Assembly: GCF_031020795.1 (NCBI RefSeq) | Contig: NZ_JAVHJP010000001.1 | Coordinates: forward strand, 780,751 to 844,750 | Length of the DNA: 64,000 bases | Direction of reading: 5' to 3' | DNA from: Hydrogenophaga pseudoflava | GTDB lineage: Bacteria > Pseudomonadota > Gammaproteobacteria > Burkholderiales > Burkholderiaceae_C | Part shown: positions 1-10,431 of the stretch, piece by piece | Position numbering within the stretch: position 1 is the first letter of the stretch | Layout: each line of letters opens with the position of its first letter | Program-made: the position numbers and the translations under genes | Notes under the pieces: model-generated | What the model was told of the DNA's origin: nothing | The model's input: only the letters and a program-made list of their open reading frames with translations | The model's database searches: none

Positions 1-26
1 TGCGGCAGCAGGTTGATGAGAATCAT
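1..26 (-). CDS. pilN: PilN, type IV pilus inner-membrane protein (partial, start only)
   Basis: Only the first eight codons and part of a ninth are inside the window, reading MILINLLP. This is the usual start of PilN, the bitopic inner-membrane partner of PilM and PilO in the type IV pilus alignment complex. Its ATG overlaps the pilM stop in an ATGA arrangement, which indicates translational coupling. The assignment rests on the N-terminus plus the conserved pilM-pilN order; the rest lies off the left edge. Confidence 0.8.
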
Positions 27-1102
27 TGATGAAACCTCCGCAGAGCCAGGCCAGTGGAGGTAAGGTAAGAGGGAGCCTCCCTGGCGATCTTTCTTGCGTG
101 GACAGTGGAGGCCATCTCCATCCCGTCAAAGGGGTTGATCACCATGCATGCAAAGGAGGTCTGATGGGTCACGGCCTCGGTCAATCCGGGCAACGCAGCA
201 CTCCCGCCAGCGAGCAAGATATGGTCGACTTTGTTGTGCGGCGTGCTGGTGAAAAAGAACTGGAGCGCCCGCCCAACCTCCTGGGCCATGCTTTCGATAA
301 ACGGCTCGAGCACGGCGGATCGATAGTCCTCCGGCAAATCGCCTGAGCGCTTTTTCGCCTCCGCCTCATCTGCAGAGAATCCGTATTGCCGCACGATCAG
401 CTGCGTAAGCTGCGCGCCGCCAAAGGCCTGGTCACGCTCATACAGCACATCGTCATTGCGCATCACCTGCATGCTGGTGGTCATGGCACCCACTTCAAAC
501 AACGCCACCAGAGAGTCAACCCCCTGGTTGGGCAACGTCTCAATAACGCGGCCCGCGGCCATTCGGGACGCGAAGGGCTCAACGTCCATGATCACCGGCT
601 TGAGCCCAGCGGCTTCCGCAAGCCCCTGACGATCAGACACTTTCTCCTTGCGGGAGGCGGCAATCAACACTTCCGCGTCGCCAGCAGAGTTGGCGCTAGG
701 GCCGACCACACAGAAGTCCAGACTCACTTCGTCCAGCGAAAACGGAATGTATTGGTTGGCCTCTGATTCAACCTGAGCCTCGAGCTCTTTGTCAGACAGG
801 CCGCCAGGAAGAACAATCTTCTTGGTGATCACGGCCGATGCCGGCAAGGCCATGGCCACGTTTTTCGTCTTGCTGCCACTCTTGCGCACCACCCGGCGAA
901 CCGCCTCCGCCACCTCGTCGAACTTTTCGATGTTGCCATCGGTAATCCAGCCCCGCTCCAGCGGCTCGATGGCGCATCTCTCCAGGACCAGATCTCCGGA
1001 TCGGTTGCGCCCCAGTTCAACCAGCTTGACGCTCGACGAGCTCACATCGATGCCCAGCAGCGGCGCCGGATCCCGGCTGAATAACGACCCCAATGAGATC
1101 AA
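23..1102 (-). CDS. pilM: Type IV pilus assembly protein PilM
   Basis: This is an actin-like cytoplasmic ATPase (359 residues, normal length) that binds the PilN N-terminus under the inner membrane and links pilus motors to the PilN-PilO-PilP-PilQ alignment complex. The sequence shows an FtsA-like nucleotide fold. A first phosphate loop (LLGIDVSSSSVKLVEL) lies at residues 15-30 and a late LLAGGSAALPGL loop near residue 300. The start is a TTG at 1102 preceded by a GGGGG ribosome site. The gene overlaps pilN by four bases and diverges from mrcA across about 270 bases, an arrangement common in Burkholderiales. Confidence 0.95.
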   Translation of the reverse strand: MISLGSLFSRDPAPLLGIDVSSSSVKLVELGRNRSGDLVLERCAIEPLERGWITDGNIEKFDEVAEAVRRVVRKSGSKTKNVAMALPASAVITKKIVLPGGLSDKELEAQVESEANQYIPFSLDEVSLDFCVVGPSANSAGDAEVLIAASRKEKVSDRQGLAEAAGLKPVIMDVEPFASRMAAGRVIETLPNQGVDSLVALFEVGAMTTSMQVMRNDDVLYERDQAFGGAQLTQLIVRQYGFSADEAEAKKRSGDLPEDYRSAVLEPFIESMAQEVGRALQFFFTSTPHNKVDHILLAGGSAALPGLTEAVTHQTSFACMVINPFDGMEMASTVHARKIAREAPSYLTSTGLALRRFHQ

Positions 1103-1373
1103 GGTGGCCCCCAGAAATGGTGGCGCCAGAGGGCGCCGGACTTAAGAAATCACTTCAATGCTAGCAGCAAGCCCTTTGTGCAGCAAAGAATTTACATGTT
1201 TGGCACAAACAGAAACGTTGTCAAAAGCATACGCAAAAAGTCGGGCGAGGACGGGGTAACACCCCCCTCAAGACCGCGGCAGGCGCTGACCGTCGACAAT
1301 AGGGTGCCAGCGTTCCGGGTCGTCACTCAGGGGCCTGAGTTTTGATGTTCCAACCCAGCTTTTCACTCAACGC

Positions 1374-3794
1374 ATGGCCCCAGAGACCGACGTATCAAAA
1401 CCCGATCGACCCACCGGTGCTCCCGGCGTGCTCCGATGGATCGGCAAAGCGCTGGCCACGGTAGCCGGATTGGTGGTTGCTTCGGTGCTGGCCCTGCTCA
1501 TGGGCGTTGGATTGGCGCTGGCGGTCGCCTACCCCAATCTTCCCGACGTGGCCGATCTGGCCGACTATCGTCCGAAGTTGCCGCTGCGTGTCCTCACCGC
1601 AGACGGCCAGCTGATTGGAGAGTTTGGAGAAGAACGGCGCAATCTGCTGTCGATCAAGGACATCCCGGATGTCATGAAACACGCCGTGCTTGCCATTGAG
1701 GACTCACGGTTCTTCGAGCACAACGGGGTCGATTACAGGGGGATGCTCAGAGCGGCGCTGGCCAACCTGGGTCAATCCAAAAGCCAGGGCGCGTCGACCA
1801 TCACGATGCAGGTAGCTCGCAACGTCTACCTGTCCGCAGAAAAGAGCTACACCCGCAAGATTTACGAGGTGCTGCTGACTTTCAAGCTGGAACACCTGCT
1901 GACCAAGGAGCAGATCCTCGAGATCTACATGAACCAGATCTTTCTGGGTCAGCGTGCTTATGGATTCTCCACAGCGGCGCAGACATACTTCGGCAAACAA
2001 CTCAAGGATGTCACCGTCGCCGAAGCGGCGATGCTGGCCGGTCTGCCCAAAGCGCCCTCGGCCTACAACCCGATCAGCAACCCCAAGCGGGCCCGTGTCC
2101 GGCAGCTGTACATCATCGACCGGATGCTGGAGAACGGCTTCATCACGGCGGACGAGGCGCAGCAAGCCAAGGCCGAGGAGCTCAGGCTTCGCCCGATGCA
2201 TGTCCAGCTCAAGGTGCATGCCGAATACGTGGCCGAGATGGTCCGCCAGGCCATGGTGCAGCAGTACGGCGAAGAGGCCTACACCCGCGGCCTGGTGGTC
2301 ACTACCAGCCTGAAAGCCAACGAACAGGAGGCAGCTTATCGGGCATTGCGTCAGGGCATCCTGGACTACGAACGCCGCCAGGCGTACCGCGGCCCCGAGC
2401 AGTTCATCAACTTGCCAGAAGACAGGGCTGCGCAGGCGGATTTCATTGACGAGGCTCTCAACGAGCGCCCCGACAACGACGACCTGATGTCGGCCGTGGT
2501 GCTCGCTGCCAGCCCGCGCAAAGTGGTCGCGATCCGGCAGGACGGAGACCCGTTCGAAATCACGGGAGAAGGCCTGCGTCCTGCCGCATCGGGGTTGAGT
2601 GAGCGCGCCGCTCCGAATCTGCGCATCCGTCCTGGAGCAATCATTCGGGTGGTCAAGGGGCCCAACAACACCTGGCGTATTTCCCAGTTGCCCGAAGTCG
2701 AGTCGGCGTTTGTGGCCATGGACCCCCGCAACGGAGCGATCAGGGCCCTCGTGGGCGGTTTCGACTTCCAGAAGAACAAATTCAACCACGTGACCCAGGC
2801 CTGGCGTCAGCCGGGTTCCAGCTTCAAGCCCTTCGTTTACTCGGCGGCCCTGGAAAAGGGGGTGACACCCACAACCGTGGTGAACGACGCCCCGTTGTTC
2901 TACTCGGCCGCGGAAACAGGCGGCAAGCCCTGGGAACCCAAGAACTACGACGGTCAGTTTGAGGGACCGATGTCGATCCGGCGGGCGCTGGCGCGTTCCA
3001 AGAACATGGTGTCCATCCGTGTACTGCAGCTCGTTGGCACACAAAGCGCACAGGAATGGGTGACCCGATTTGGATTCGAGGCGGACAAACACCCTCCCTA
3101 CCTCACCATGGCCCTCGGTGCCGGAGCCGTCACGCCAATGCAGATGGCGGCAGGTTACGCCGTCTTCGCCAACGGCGGCTACCGTGTGACGCCATCTTTG
3201 GTCACCAAGGTGGTCGAGCACAAGGGGCGGGTGCTGTACGACAGCCAGCCTGCCGCGCCGAGTGAATCCCAGCGGGCCATTGAGCCTCGCAATGCATTTG
3301 TGATGAGCAACCTGCTCCAGGAAATCACGCGCTCGGGGACAGCCGCTCGCGCGCAGGCGGTGCTCAAGCGCCCCGATCTTTACGGCAAGACGGGCACCAC
3401 CAACGACTCGATGGACGCATGGTTTGTGGGCTACCAGCCCACGGTGGTCGCGGCGGCCTGGGTCGGCTACGACACGCCGCGCAACCTCGGCAGCCGCGAA
3501 ACCGGCGGAGGCCTGAGCCTGCCGATCTGGATTTCATACATGGCCGAGGCCCTCAAGGGAGTCCCCGTGAGCGAGATCGAAGCCCCGGCCGGAGTGATCC
3601 ATGTGGGCAACGAGTGGTACTACGAAGAGTACGGACCGGGCCGCGGGGTGCGCGGCCTGGGGCTGAACGACCCCTGGCCTGGGTCTTCCTCGACCGGAGA
3701 ACCCGGTGCCAGCGAACAGGACAACGGAAACACCGGAAAGACGCCTGCCGAAGGCGAGGACCGGCGCAGCATCCTGGACCTTTTCAGGAACTGA
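1374..3794 (+). CDS. mrcA: Penicillin-binding protein 1A (bifunctional transglycosylase/transpeptidase)
   Basis: This class A PBP (806 residues) polymerises lipid II and crosslinks peptidoglycan in the periplasm. One membrane anchor lies near residues 27-51. The GT51 transglycosylase domain has the [12 protein letters not shown] motif (catalytic Glu109) and GASTITMQ at 139-146. The transpeptidase has SSFK (nucleophile Ser482, Lys485), SKN at 542-544 and KTGT at 672-675, so all catalytic motifs are intact. It begins with ATG but I see no clear ribosome site. The 3' end overlaps the convergent cyaY by 11 bases. The C-terminal tail is Gly/Ser/Glu-rich and probably disordered. Confidence 0.96.
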   Translation: MAPETDVSKPDRPTGAPGVLRWIGKALATVAGLVVASVLALLMGVGLALAVAYPNLPDVADLADYRPKLPLRVLTADGQLIGEFGEERRNLLSIKDIPDVMKHAVLAIEDSRFFEHNGVDYRGMLRAALANLGQSKSQGASTITMQVARNVYLSAEKSYTRKIYEVLLTFKLEHLLTKEQILEIYMNQIFLGQRAYGFSTAAQTYFGKQLKDVTVAEAAMLAGLPKAPSAYNPISNPKRARVRQLYIIDRMLENGFITADEAQQAKAEELRLRPMHVQLKVHAEYVAEMVRQAMVQQYGEEAYTRGLVVTTSLKANEQEAAYRALRQGILDYERRQAYRGPEQFINLPEDRAAQADFIDEALNERPDNDDLMSAVVLAASPRKVVAIRQDGDPFEITGEGLRPAASGLSERAAPNLRIRPGAIIRVVKGPNNTWRISQLPEVESAFVAMDPRNGAIRALVGGFDFQKNKFNHVTQAWRQPGSSFKPFVYSAALEKGVTPTTVVNDAPLFYSAAETGGKPWEPKNYDGQFEGPMSIRRALARSKNMVSIRVLQLVGTQSAQEWVTRFGFEADKHPPYLTMALGAGAVTPMQMAAGYAVFANGGYRVTPSLVTKVVEHKGRVLYDSQPAAPSESQRAIEPRNAFVMSNLLQEITRSGTAARAQAVLKRPDLYGKTGTTNDSMDAWFVGYQPTVVAAAWVGYDTPRNLGSRETGGGLSLPIWISYMAEALKGVPVSEIEAPAGVIHVGNEWYYEEYGPGRGVRGLGLNDPWPGSSSTGEPGASEQDNGNTGKTPAEGEDRRSILDLFRN

Positions 3795-4113
3795 ACACCA
3801 GCGGCTGCCCAGCCTGTTCGCTGGCGCACTGAGACAGGTGGACAAAGAACTCTCCGTGGCCTTTGGTGTCGGTCCACTGACGGCCGTCCCACTTGTAGTG
3901 GAACCCACCCGCGCGCGCCGCCATCCACACTTCATGCAGCGGTTTCTGCAGATTGATGATGATCTGGCTGCGGTTGGAGAACGTCAGCGTGATCATGCCG
4001 CCCACCCGCTGGTTGTCGAGGTCGGCGTCGCTCTCGTCATTGATGCGGTCGCAGCCGCGCTCCACTGCCCTCAGGAGCGCCTCGGCCAGGTCCATGTATT
4101 CGGAATCGGTCAT
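3784..4113 (-). CDS. cyaY: Iron donor protein CyaY (bacterial frataxin)
   Basis: This small cytoplasmic frataxin (109 residues, usual length) binds iron through an acidic first helix and tunes IscS-IscU iron-sulfur cluster assembly. The first helix carries clustered acids ([11 protein letters not shown]), followed by the frataxin beta-sheet signature with [11 protein letters not shown] and [12 protein letters not shown]. It is convergent with mrcA, overlapping its stop, and divergent from the LptM-like gene, with only 45 bases between the start codons. Confidence 0.95.
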   Translation of the reverse strand: MTDSEYMDLAEALLRAVERGCDRINDESDADLDNQRVGGMITLTFSNRSQIIINLQKPLHEVWMAARAGGFHYKWDGRQWTDTKGHGEFFVHLSQCASEQAGQPLVFSS

Positions 4114-4158
4114 TACAATGCCACCACTATGTCGAACAAAACCATTGTAGGTGGCCGT

Positions 4159-4359
4159 ATGTCCCGTTGCAGTGCATGGTCTGCAGTGGCCTTGGTGGTC
4201 GCTTCAGTGGCGTTCGCAGGCTGCGGCCAGAAGGGGCCGCTTTACATGCCGGCTCCAAAAGCGGCAAAGCCGGGCACCGCAAAGCCAACGAGCGGCCCGG
4301 CGGACTCCCCTGCGGCCCCCTCAGAGCCCACCGACCTCACGACTTCTCCCGCGCGCTGA
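4159..4359 (+). CDS. lptM: LptM-like small lipoprotein
   Basis: This lipoprotein has 66 residues, with a signal peptide ending in the lipobox FAGC followed by the family hallmark [10 protein letters not shown] and a Pro/Ala-rich tail. LptM (YifL) assists oxidative folding and assembly of the LptD-LptE LPS translocon in the outer membrane. I chose the ATG at 4159 because AGGTGG sits at good spacing upstream; an in-frame ATG at 4129 would add ten residues. Many relatives have lysA immediately downstream, but here the 3' end overlaps the convergent msrQ by 23 bases. Confidence 0.8.
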   Translation: MSRCSAWSAVALVVASVAFAGCGQKGPLYMPAPKAAKPGTAKPTSGPADSPAAPSEPTDLTTSPAR

Positions 4360-4981
4360 CCCGCGATGCCGCTGGTGCGCCTTGCCGCGGACGCCCGAAC
4401 CGGCGCCACAGGCGCCATCCCAGCAACCCGCCGAGCAACGTGGCGTACACCGCGACCTCCGCGAAGTCCTGTTTGCCGGCCCTCATCCAGAAAAAGTGCA
4501 ATATCGCCAAAGCCGCGGTGGCGTAGACGGCGCGGTGCAGTGCTTTCCAGCGGGCAGCGCCCAGCCAGCGGATCGCCCGGTTGAACGACGTGGCCGCCAG
4601 TGCCAGCAGCAGCAGCCAAGCCAGCGTGCCCACAAGAATGAATGGCCGCTTGGGCACATCGGCCACGATGTCCTGCCATACGAAGCCCATGTCGAACCAA
4701 GCGTAGGCCAGCCAGTGCAGGCTGGCGTAGAAGAACACGAACAGTCCCAGCATGCGGCGCAAACGCGCCAGCTGCGGCCAGCCTGTCCACACGCGCAGCG
4801 GAGTGACCAGCAACACCAGCACCAGCGCACGCAAGCTCCAGTCGCCCAGTGAACGGATCAGCGCTTCGGCCGGGTTGGCACCGAGCCGGTCGTTGAAAGC
4901 CGCCCCCACCAGCCAGGCCGCCGGCAGCAGCCACAACACGAACACCACCGGCTTGACTGCCGGATGGCCCAGCCAGCGCAT
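4337..4981 (-). CDS. msrQ: MsrQ, heme-binding membrane subunit of the MsrPQ methionine sulfoxide reductase
   Basis: This polytopic inner-membrane heme b protein (214 residues, about six helices) is of the ferric-reductase-like YedZ family. It passes quinone-pool electrons to the periplasmic molybdoenzyme MsrP. Conserved histidines that can hold heme appear in FFYASLHWLAY, RWKALHRAVY and AALAILHFFW. Its ATG shares one base with the msrP stop (TGATG), so the two are translationally coupled. Confidence 0.94.
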   Translation of the reverse strand: MRWLGHPAVKPVVFVLWLLPAAWLVGAAFNDRLGANPAEALIRSLGDWSLRALVLVLLVTPLRVWTGWPQLARLRRMLGLFVFFYASLHWLAYAWFDMGFVWQDIVADVPKRPFILVGTLAWLLLLALAATSFNRAIRWLGAARWKALHRAVYATAALAILHFFWMRAGKQDFAEVAVYATLLGGLLGWRLWRRFGRPRQGAPAASRVSAREKS

Positions 4982-5985
4982 CAGTAGAACTTCTTGAGGT
5001 CCATGCCGGCATAGAGCGACCCGACCTGGGTCTCGTAGCCGTTGAAGCGCTCGGTCTTGCGCCGCTTGGCAAAAAGCCCTCCCTCATCGCCGATGCGGCG
5101 TTCGGTCGCCTGGCTCCAGCGCGGATGCGGCACATCAGGATTCACGTTCGAATAGAACCCGTACTCCTGCGGCGCGGCGATGTTCCAGGCGGTCTTCGGT
5201 TCTTTTTCCACAAAACGGATCTTCACCAGCGACTTGCCGCTCTTGAAGCCGTACTTCCATGGCACCACCAGCCGCACGGGCGCACCGTTCTGGTTGGGCA
5301 GCACCTCACCGTACATGCCAAAGGCCAGCAGGGTCAGCGGATGGCGTGCCTCGTCCATGCGCAACCCCTCCACATACGGCCAGAGCAGCACATTCGAGGT
5401 GACGCCAGGCATCATGCTGCGGTCGGCCAGTGTCACGAACTCGACGTATTTGGCGCTGCCCTGGGGCTCCACCTGACGGATCAGCTCGGCCAGAGAAAAG
5501 CCCACCCAGGGAATCACCATCGACCAGCCCTCGACACAGCGCAGGCGGTAGATCCGCTCCTCCATCGGCGCCAGCTTCATCAGGTCGTCGATGCCGAACA
5601 CCCGTGGTTTGTTGATCAGCCCTTCGACCGACACGGTCCAGGGGCGCGGCTTGAGCGTCTTCGCATACGCCACCGGGTCGGACTTGTCTGTGCCGAATTC
5701 GTAAAAGTTGTTGTAGGTGCTGGCGTGTTCGTAGTCGGTGATCTTGTCGGCGGCCAAGGCACCCGCCACCGCGGACCGGACCGAGGGCAGGGGCAACAGC
5801 TTGCCGGGCCGGTTCACCGCTGCCTGCGCCAGCGCGTCGCGCGAGGCCCACGCGGCCAGGGCGGCACCGGCGGCGCTCAGCGCCATGCGCTGCATCCACT
5901 CGCGACGTCCAAGGTATGCGTCGCGTGAGGTGATCTCGCTGGAGAAAGGGTGCTGGAAACCGTTGTCGGTGGACCGGATGATCAT
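4981..5985 (-). CDS. msrP: MsrP, periplasmic protein-methionine-sulfoxide reductase catalytic subunit
   Basis: This molybdopterin enzyme (334 residues) repairs oxidised methionines in periplasmic proteins using electrons from MsrQ. A twin-arginine signal (Arg27-Arg28 within LGRREWMQR, then an Ala-rich stretch ending AQA) implies folded export by Tat. The expected molybdenum-ligand cysteine is Cys150 in [11 protein letters not shown], followed by the oxidoreductase fold with VPWKYGFKS near the C-terminus. It is the first gene of a two-gene msrPQ unit and lies 61 bases downstream of the cytochrome c maturation gene on the same strand. Confidence 0.95.
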   Translation of the reverse strand: MIIRSTDNGFQHPFSSEITSRDAYLGRREWMQRMALSAAGAALAAWASRDALAQAAVNRPGKLLPLPSVRSAVAGALAADKITDYEHASTYNNFYEFGTDKSDPVAYAKTLKPRPWTVSVEGLINKPRVFGIDDLMKLAPMEERIYRLRCVEGWSMVIPWVGFSLAELIRQVEPQGSAKYVEFVTLADRSMMPGVTSNVLLWPYVEGLRMDEARHPLTLLAFGMYGEVLPNQNGAPVRLVVPWKYGFKSGKSLVKIRFVEKEPKTAWNIAAPQEYGFYSNVNPDVPHPRWSQATERRIGDEGGLFAKRRKTERFNGYETQVGSLYAGMDLKKFY

Positions 5986-6046
5986 GGCGTGCTCCTGAGG
6001 ATGGACATCCGTCGTGGGAGCCGCCAGTTTCTTACAAGTTCGGCGG

Positions 6047-7411
6047 TCAGAGCTCGCCGTAGCTGTGAAGACCCGAGAGGAACATGTTCACGCCAAGGAA
6101 CGCGAACGTGGTCACCGCCAGGCCCACCAAGGCCCACCAGGCCGCCACCGTGCCACGCAGGCCCTTCATCAGGCGCATGTGCAGCCAGGCGGCATAGTTC
6201 AGCCAGACGATCAGTGCCCAGGTTTCCTTGGGGTCCCAGCTCCAGTAGCCGCCCCAGGCCTCGGCGGCCCAGAAGGCGCCCAGCACCGTGGCGATGGTGA
6301 AGAAGGCGAAGCCCACCGCGATCGCCTTGTACATCACGTCGTCCAACACCTCGAAGTTGGGCAGGCGCGCGGCAATGCGACCGCGCACCGCCAGGATACC
6401 CCCGACGATCAGGGCCGAAACGCCGAAGTAGATGAACCAGTAGCTGCCGCCCTTCTCGGCCGCCCCCTGGCGGAACACGATGGGTTCAAAACACAGCACA
6501 ACCCCCAGGACGAACAGCGGCGCCAGCTTGTACCAGCGGGTCTCGGTGGCGCTCTGCTTGATCAGGTAGGCGAAGGCCAGCATGGCCGAAATCGCGAAGG
6601 TGCCGTAGCCGATGAAGTTGGCCGGCACGTGCAGCTTCATCCACCAACTCTTGAGCGCTGGCACAAGCGGCTGGATCTGGTGCGCTTCACGCACCACCGT
6701 GTACCAGAGCAGAAAACCGACCGCGGCGCTGACCACCAGCATCACGAACGCACCCATGGAGCGCGTCCTGTACTGGTCTTCGTAATAGAGGTAGAAAGCA
6801 GCGGTCATCCAGCAGAACAGCACGAACACTTCATAGAGGTTGCTGACCGGGATGTGGCCGATGTCGGGGCCGATCTGGTGGCTCTCGAACCAGCGCACCA
6901 TGGTGCCCACCAGGGCCAGCGTCACCGCCACCCAGGCCATTCGCGAACCCAGCGTCTCAAAGGTGTTGCCGTCGCGCGAGAACATGCCGAGCCAGTAGAA
7001 CACCGTGCTCATGAAGAACAGCATGCTCATCCAGAGAATGGCCGACTGGCTGGAGATGAAGTACTTCAACAGGAACACCGAGTCGGCGCGTGCCAACTCG
7101 GCAACCCCGCCATCTGGCGGAAAGTAGAGCCAGATGGCCAGCAGGGACAGGGCGGCGACGACGGCCATCAGTCGGCTCATCGGGCGCCAGAACCAGCCCA
7201 GCCAGATCAGTACCGGTGCTGCACCGACCAGGATCCACTTTTCGTAGATGTCCATCGCGTCGGCGTAACGCACAAACGCCCAGGCCGCTCCGCAGACCAC
7301 CAGGGCGGCGAACAGCCAGTCCCAAACCGTGCGGCTCGCCAGGAAACCCGGCCCGAGGCCAGCACCCTGCCGGTTGTTCTTCAATTCAAAAGTCTGGGTG
7401 GCGGTGTTCAT
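6047..7411 (-). CDS. Cytochrome c biogenesis heme-handling protein (CcsA/ResC type, often annotated CcsB)
   Basis: This is a multispanning membrane protein (454 residues) of the heme handling protein family in System II cytochrome c maturation. It carries the tryptophan-rich WWD signature, here [18 protein letters not shown] near residues 385-402, which presents heme to apocytochromes outside the membrane. It works with ResB, whose gene is immediately upstream and overlaps it by four bases (ATGA). Nomenclature differs between lineages (CcsA, ResC, CcsB), so I leave the symbol blank. Confidence 0.93.
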   Translation of the reverse strand: MNTATQTFELKNNRQGAGLGPGFLASRTVWDWLFAALVVCGAAWAFVRYADAMDIYEKWILVGAAPVLIWLGWFWRPMSRLMAVVAALSLLAIWLYFPPDGGVAELARADSVFLLKYFISSQSAILWMSMLFFMSTVFYWLGMFSRDGNTFETLGSRMAWVAVTLALVGTMVRWFESHQIGPDIGHIPVSNLYEVFVLFCWMTAAFYLYYEDQYRTRSMGAFVMLVVSAAVGFLLWYTVVREAHQIQPLVPALKSWWMKLHVPANFIGYGTFAISAMLAFAYLIKQSATETRWYKLAPLFVLGVVLCFEPIVFRQGAAEKGGSYWFIYFGVSALIVGGILAVRGRIAARLPNFEVLDDVMYKAIAVGFAFFTIATVLGAFWAAEAWGGYWSWDPKETWALIVWLNYAAWLHMRLMKGLRGTVAAWWALVGLAVTTFAFLGVNMFLSGLHSYGEL

Positions 7412-9549
7412 GCATTCACCTTCAGCAATTGGGTCTTCAACTGGTCGAACTCCTGGTCCGACTCCATGGTCTTGCGGTTGGACGACAGGGCCATGGACAC
7501 CTGGCTGTGGCCGTCCGCACCCGGGGCGAGCCAGATCCAGACGCGGCGTTCGCGCACATACAGCATTGCAAACACGCCCAGGATCAGCAACACGCAGCCG
7601 AGATAGACGATGGTCTGTCCCGGAGCCCGCGCCACCTGGAAGACGCTGGCCTGCACATGCTCGAAGTTCTTGAGCTGAAAAGTCATCGGTGCCGGGTAAT
7701 AGAAGCTGTCGCTCAGGCTGAGCACGGCGCGCGACATGAACTGCTGGGTGGCATCATCACGCGGCAGCGGGGCCAGGCCGGCCTGCGCGCGGCCCAGCTG
7801 GGCAAGTTCGAACAACGTGCCGTTGAGGATGCGCACCAGCACCTCGCTGGCACGTTCGCGCTCGGCCGCTGGCACATTGGATTCCAGAAACGCAGACACC
7901 GCCGGAAGGCCTCCGCGGATCTCGGCATCCGTTCCCGGAGGAGCGTCCTTGACGGGCGGCAGCTTTTCCGCGCCGGCAAACAGGCTGATGGCCCGCTGCG
8001 CCGACGCCTCCAGCGCCTGACTGAGCTCCGGCTTGTCCGGCTCCACGGCCATCGCGGCGTAGCGCTTGACCGCCTGGGCGCGCATGGATGGGTCGGCCAG
8101 TGCCGAGCGCAGGCGCACAAAGCCCTCGATGCTGTCCTTGTCGTCGACCGGAACGCGCAAATAGCGCATCGGCTCGGACGGGGTCTCGCGCGCGCCCATC
8201 AGGAACACGCGGGCGCCATCCAACTCCATCGGCAGCATGTAGTTGTGGAACTCCACCGCCTGCCCCGCCGCGTCCCGCAGCTTGTAGGTGATGCTGGGGC
8301 CGACGTTGCGCAGCTTCTTTTCGGTGACCGTCTTGTGGCCCGAGCCCAGTCTGCTTTCAATCGATTCGCGCAGGTCGACCTTGCGCACATCCGTGGCAGC
8401 GCTGTCGTCCTGGCTGAAGTTCTCGACGTTGATGACCCGAAGGCCGGTGTATTCCAGCGTGAGCTTGCTGTCGCCGTTGGTCAGCGAAGACGAGCCGCCA
8501 ATCACACCCGAAATCTCGAACGGAGCCACCACCGCCCCCATCGGAAAGGCCTGCAAGCTCACCTTCGAGCCGCCGTCGTCGAAGCTGGACTGGTAGATGT
8601 TGATGCCGCGGTGGCTGGCCGGATGGTTGACCTCGACCCGCGCCGGCTTCTTTTCGCCCGTCTCGTGGTCGTGAATCACGATGTCGCTCGCGAACAGCTT
8701 GGGCATGCCGGTGTCGTAGTACTCGACGATGAACTTCTTGAGCTCGACCGAGAACGGCAGATCCTGCAGCAGCACACCGTCGGACTGACTGAGGATGGCG
8801 GTGGACGAACTGGTGCCTTCGGTCACCAGCAGGTTGCCGCGGAAGGTCGGGTTGGAAGGCGAGAGACGGTGCTGCGCCGGCACGTCGGCGATCATGCCGC
8901 CGCCGCTGAACGAGCTCTTGCCGTTGAACCACATCTGCGCGCGGACGATCAGGTCACCGTCGAGCAGGCCACCGATACACACCAGAACGATGGCACTGTG
9001 CGCCGCCAGATAGCCGATCTTGTTGGCCGTGCCCTTCTTGGCAGCGACCATCCAGCCCTGCCCTTCCGACAGTGCGCGCGACTGCAACTTCACCCGCCAC
9101 CCGGAAGCCAGCAAGGTCTGGCCCACCCGGTGCGCCGCCGTCTCCGGCGCTTCGGCCAGCGTGCTTTCCGCCCGGTGCGGAAAGGACTTCAGACTCTGCT
9201 CGCGGATGTTTTCCTTGAAGGCCTTGAAATCGGCAAAGATCTTGGGGGTGTTGCGAACGATGCACAACGAGGTGCTGATCACGAGAAACGCCAGGATCAG
9301 CAGGAACCACCAGACGCTGTAGACCGTGAACAGGCCGGCCTTGCCAAACACCTCGGCCCAGAACGGCCCGAACTGGTTGACGTAGTTGTTCAGCGGTTCG
9401 TGCTGCTTGACCACGGTGCCAATCACCGAGGCGATGCAGATCACGGTCAGCAGCGAGATCGCGAACCGCATCGATGACAGCAATTCGACCACGTTGCCAA
9501 GCACACGGGAGCCGGATCGAAGCTGGAAACCTTGGGTGGTAGCGGTCAT
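7408..9549 (-). CDS. resB: Cytochrome c biogenesis protein ResB (System II)
   Basis: ResB (also called CcsB or Ccs1) forms the heme export and ligation complex with the WWD protein encoded next. The protein of 713 residues has N-terminal membrane helices (residues about 23-43 and 90-110), a helix near 175-200, a large periplasmic domain and a final helix near 680. I chose the ATG at 9549 (MTATTQGFQL) because the 28 residues before it in the open frame look unlike the family. It follows the cytochrome c4 gene on the same strand, so the maturation factors sit beside a substrate. Confidence 0.93.
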   Translation of the reverse strand: MTATTQGFQLRSGSRVLGNVVELLSSMRFAISLLTVICIASVIGTVVKQHEPLNNYVNQFGPFWAEVFGKAGLFTVYSVWWFLLILAFLVISTSLCIVRNTPKIFADFKAFKENIREQSLKSFPHRAESTLAEAPETAAHRVGQTLLASGWRVKLQSRALSEGQGWMVAAKKGTANKIGYLAAHSAIVLVCIGGLLDGDLIVRAQMWFNGKSSFSGGGMIADVPAQHRLSPSNPTFRGNLLVTEGTSSSTAILSQSDGVLLQDLPFSVELKKFIVEYYDTGMPKLFASDIVIHDHETGEKKPARVEVNHPASHRGINIYQSSFDDGGSKVSLQAFPMGAVVAPFEISGVIGGSSSLTNGDSKLTLEYTGLRVINVENFSQDDSAATDVRKVDLRESIESRLGSGHKTVTEKKLRNVGPSITYKLRDAAGQAVEFHNYMLPMELDGARVFLMGARETPSEPMRYLRVPVDDKDSIEGFVRLRSALADPSMRAQAVKRYAAMAVEPDKPELSQALEASAQRAISLFAGAEKLPPVKDAPPGTDAEIRGGLPAVSAFLESNVPAAERERASEVLVRILNGTLFELAQLGRAQAGLAPLPRDDATQQFMSRAVLSLSDSFYYPAPMTFQLKNFEHVQASVFQVARAPGQTIVYLGCVLLILGVFAMLYVRERRVWIWLAPGADGHSQVSMALSSNRKTMESDQEFDQLKTQLLKVNA

Positions 9550-9713
9550 GAAGGCGTCGAAAACAAAAACAGGGCGGTTCCGGGACAGCCAGAACACACC
9601 CTGTTGTGAGTCGTCAGAAGGCTGGCGGTTCAACCGGCACGCAAACGCACCCGCATTTTCCCGCCAAATATTATTGGTCGCTTATATCCCCGGAGATCGC
9701 GGGGGTCTTCCGG

Positions 9714-10328
9714 TCAGCGCAGGCCGGCGATGTAGTCGGACACGGCCTTGATTTCCATGTCGTTCATCTTGGCAGCCACACCGGTCATCTGGGCATTGTT
9801 GTTGCGGGCGCCGGCGCGGAAGGCATTGAGCTGGGTGCGGGTGTATTCCGCGTGCTGACCCGACAGGCGCGGGTACTGGGCCGGAATGCCGGAGCCGGTG
9901 GGGCCGTGGCAGCCGGCGCAGGCGGCGATCTGGCGGTCGGGGATGCCACCGCGGTAGATGCGCTCACCGGCGCGAACCAGGCCTTTTTCGGTGGCGAAAC
10001 CGGTGGTGGCCTTCTGGTCGGCCAGCCAGTAGGCGATGTTGCGCATGTCCTCGTCGGACAGGGCGGAGGCAAAGCCCTTCATCACCGCGTTGTCGCGCTT
10101 GCCAGACTTGAACTCCTGCAGCTGCTTGACCAGGTACTCGGGGTGCTGGTGGGCAATCTTGGGGTTCGCAGGCGTGGTCGAGTTGCCATCGGCCGCGTGA
10201 CAGGCCACGCACACCTGGCCGTACAGGGCAGCGCCCTTGGCGAGGTCGGGCTTGGCAGTCTGAGCATGAGCGCTGAACGACAGGACGGCCGCTGCGGCGG
10301 CGCAAAGAAGTGATGCAGGCAATTTCAT
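9714..10328 (-). CDS. Periplasmic diheme cytochrome c4
   Basis: This two-domain c-type cytochrome (204 residues) has a Sec signal peptide (MKLPASLL through SAHAQ) and two heme sites, CVACH and CAGCH. Each is followed later by a candidate methionine ligand, in NAVMKGF and NAQMTGV. Cytochrome c4 shuttles electrons from the bc1 complex to terminal oxidases in the periplasm. The ATG at 10328 starts the signal peptide directly. It is divergent from engB across about 100 bases and upstream of resB on the same strand. Confidence 0.93.
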   Translation of the reverse strand: MKLPASLLCAAAAAVLSFSAHAQTAKPDLAKGAALYGQVCVACHAADGNSTTPANPKIAHQHPEYLVKQLQEFKSGKRDNAVMKGFASALSDEDMRNIAYWLADQKATTGFATEKGLVRAGERIYRGGIPDRQIAACAGCHGPTGSGIPAQYPRLSGQHAEYTRTQLNAFRAGARNNNAQMTGVAAKMNDMEIKAVSDYIAGLR

Positions 10329-10431
10329 GTCTGGGGCTGTCGTCACGGGGACGGCGTCGGGTTGATTGGAATTCGCACGGAAACGGGAGACAACCGGAGG
10401 ATTTTACAATGGCCCATTGGTAGTACCCCTG

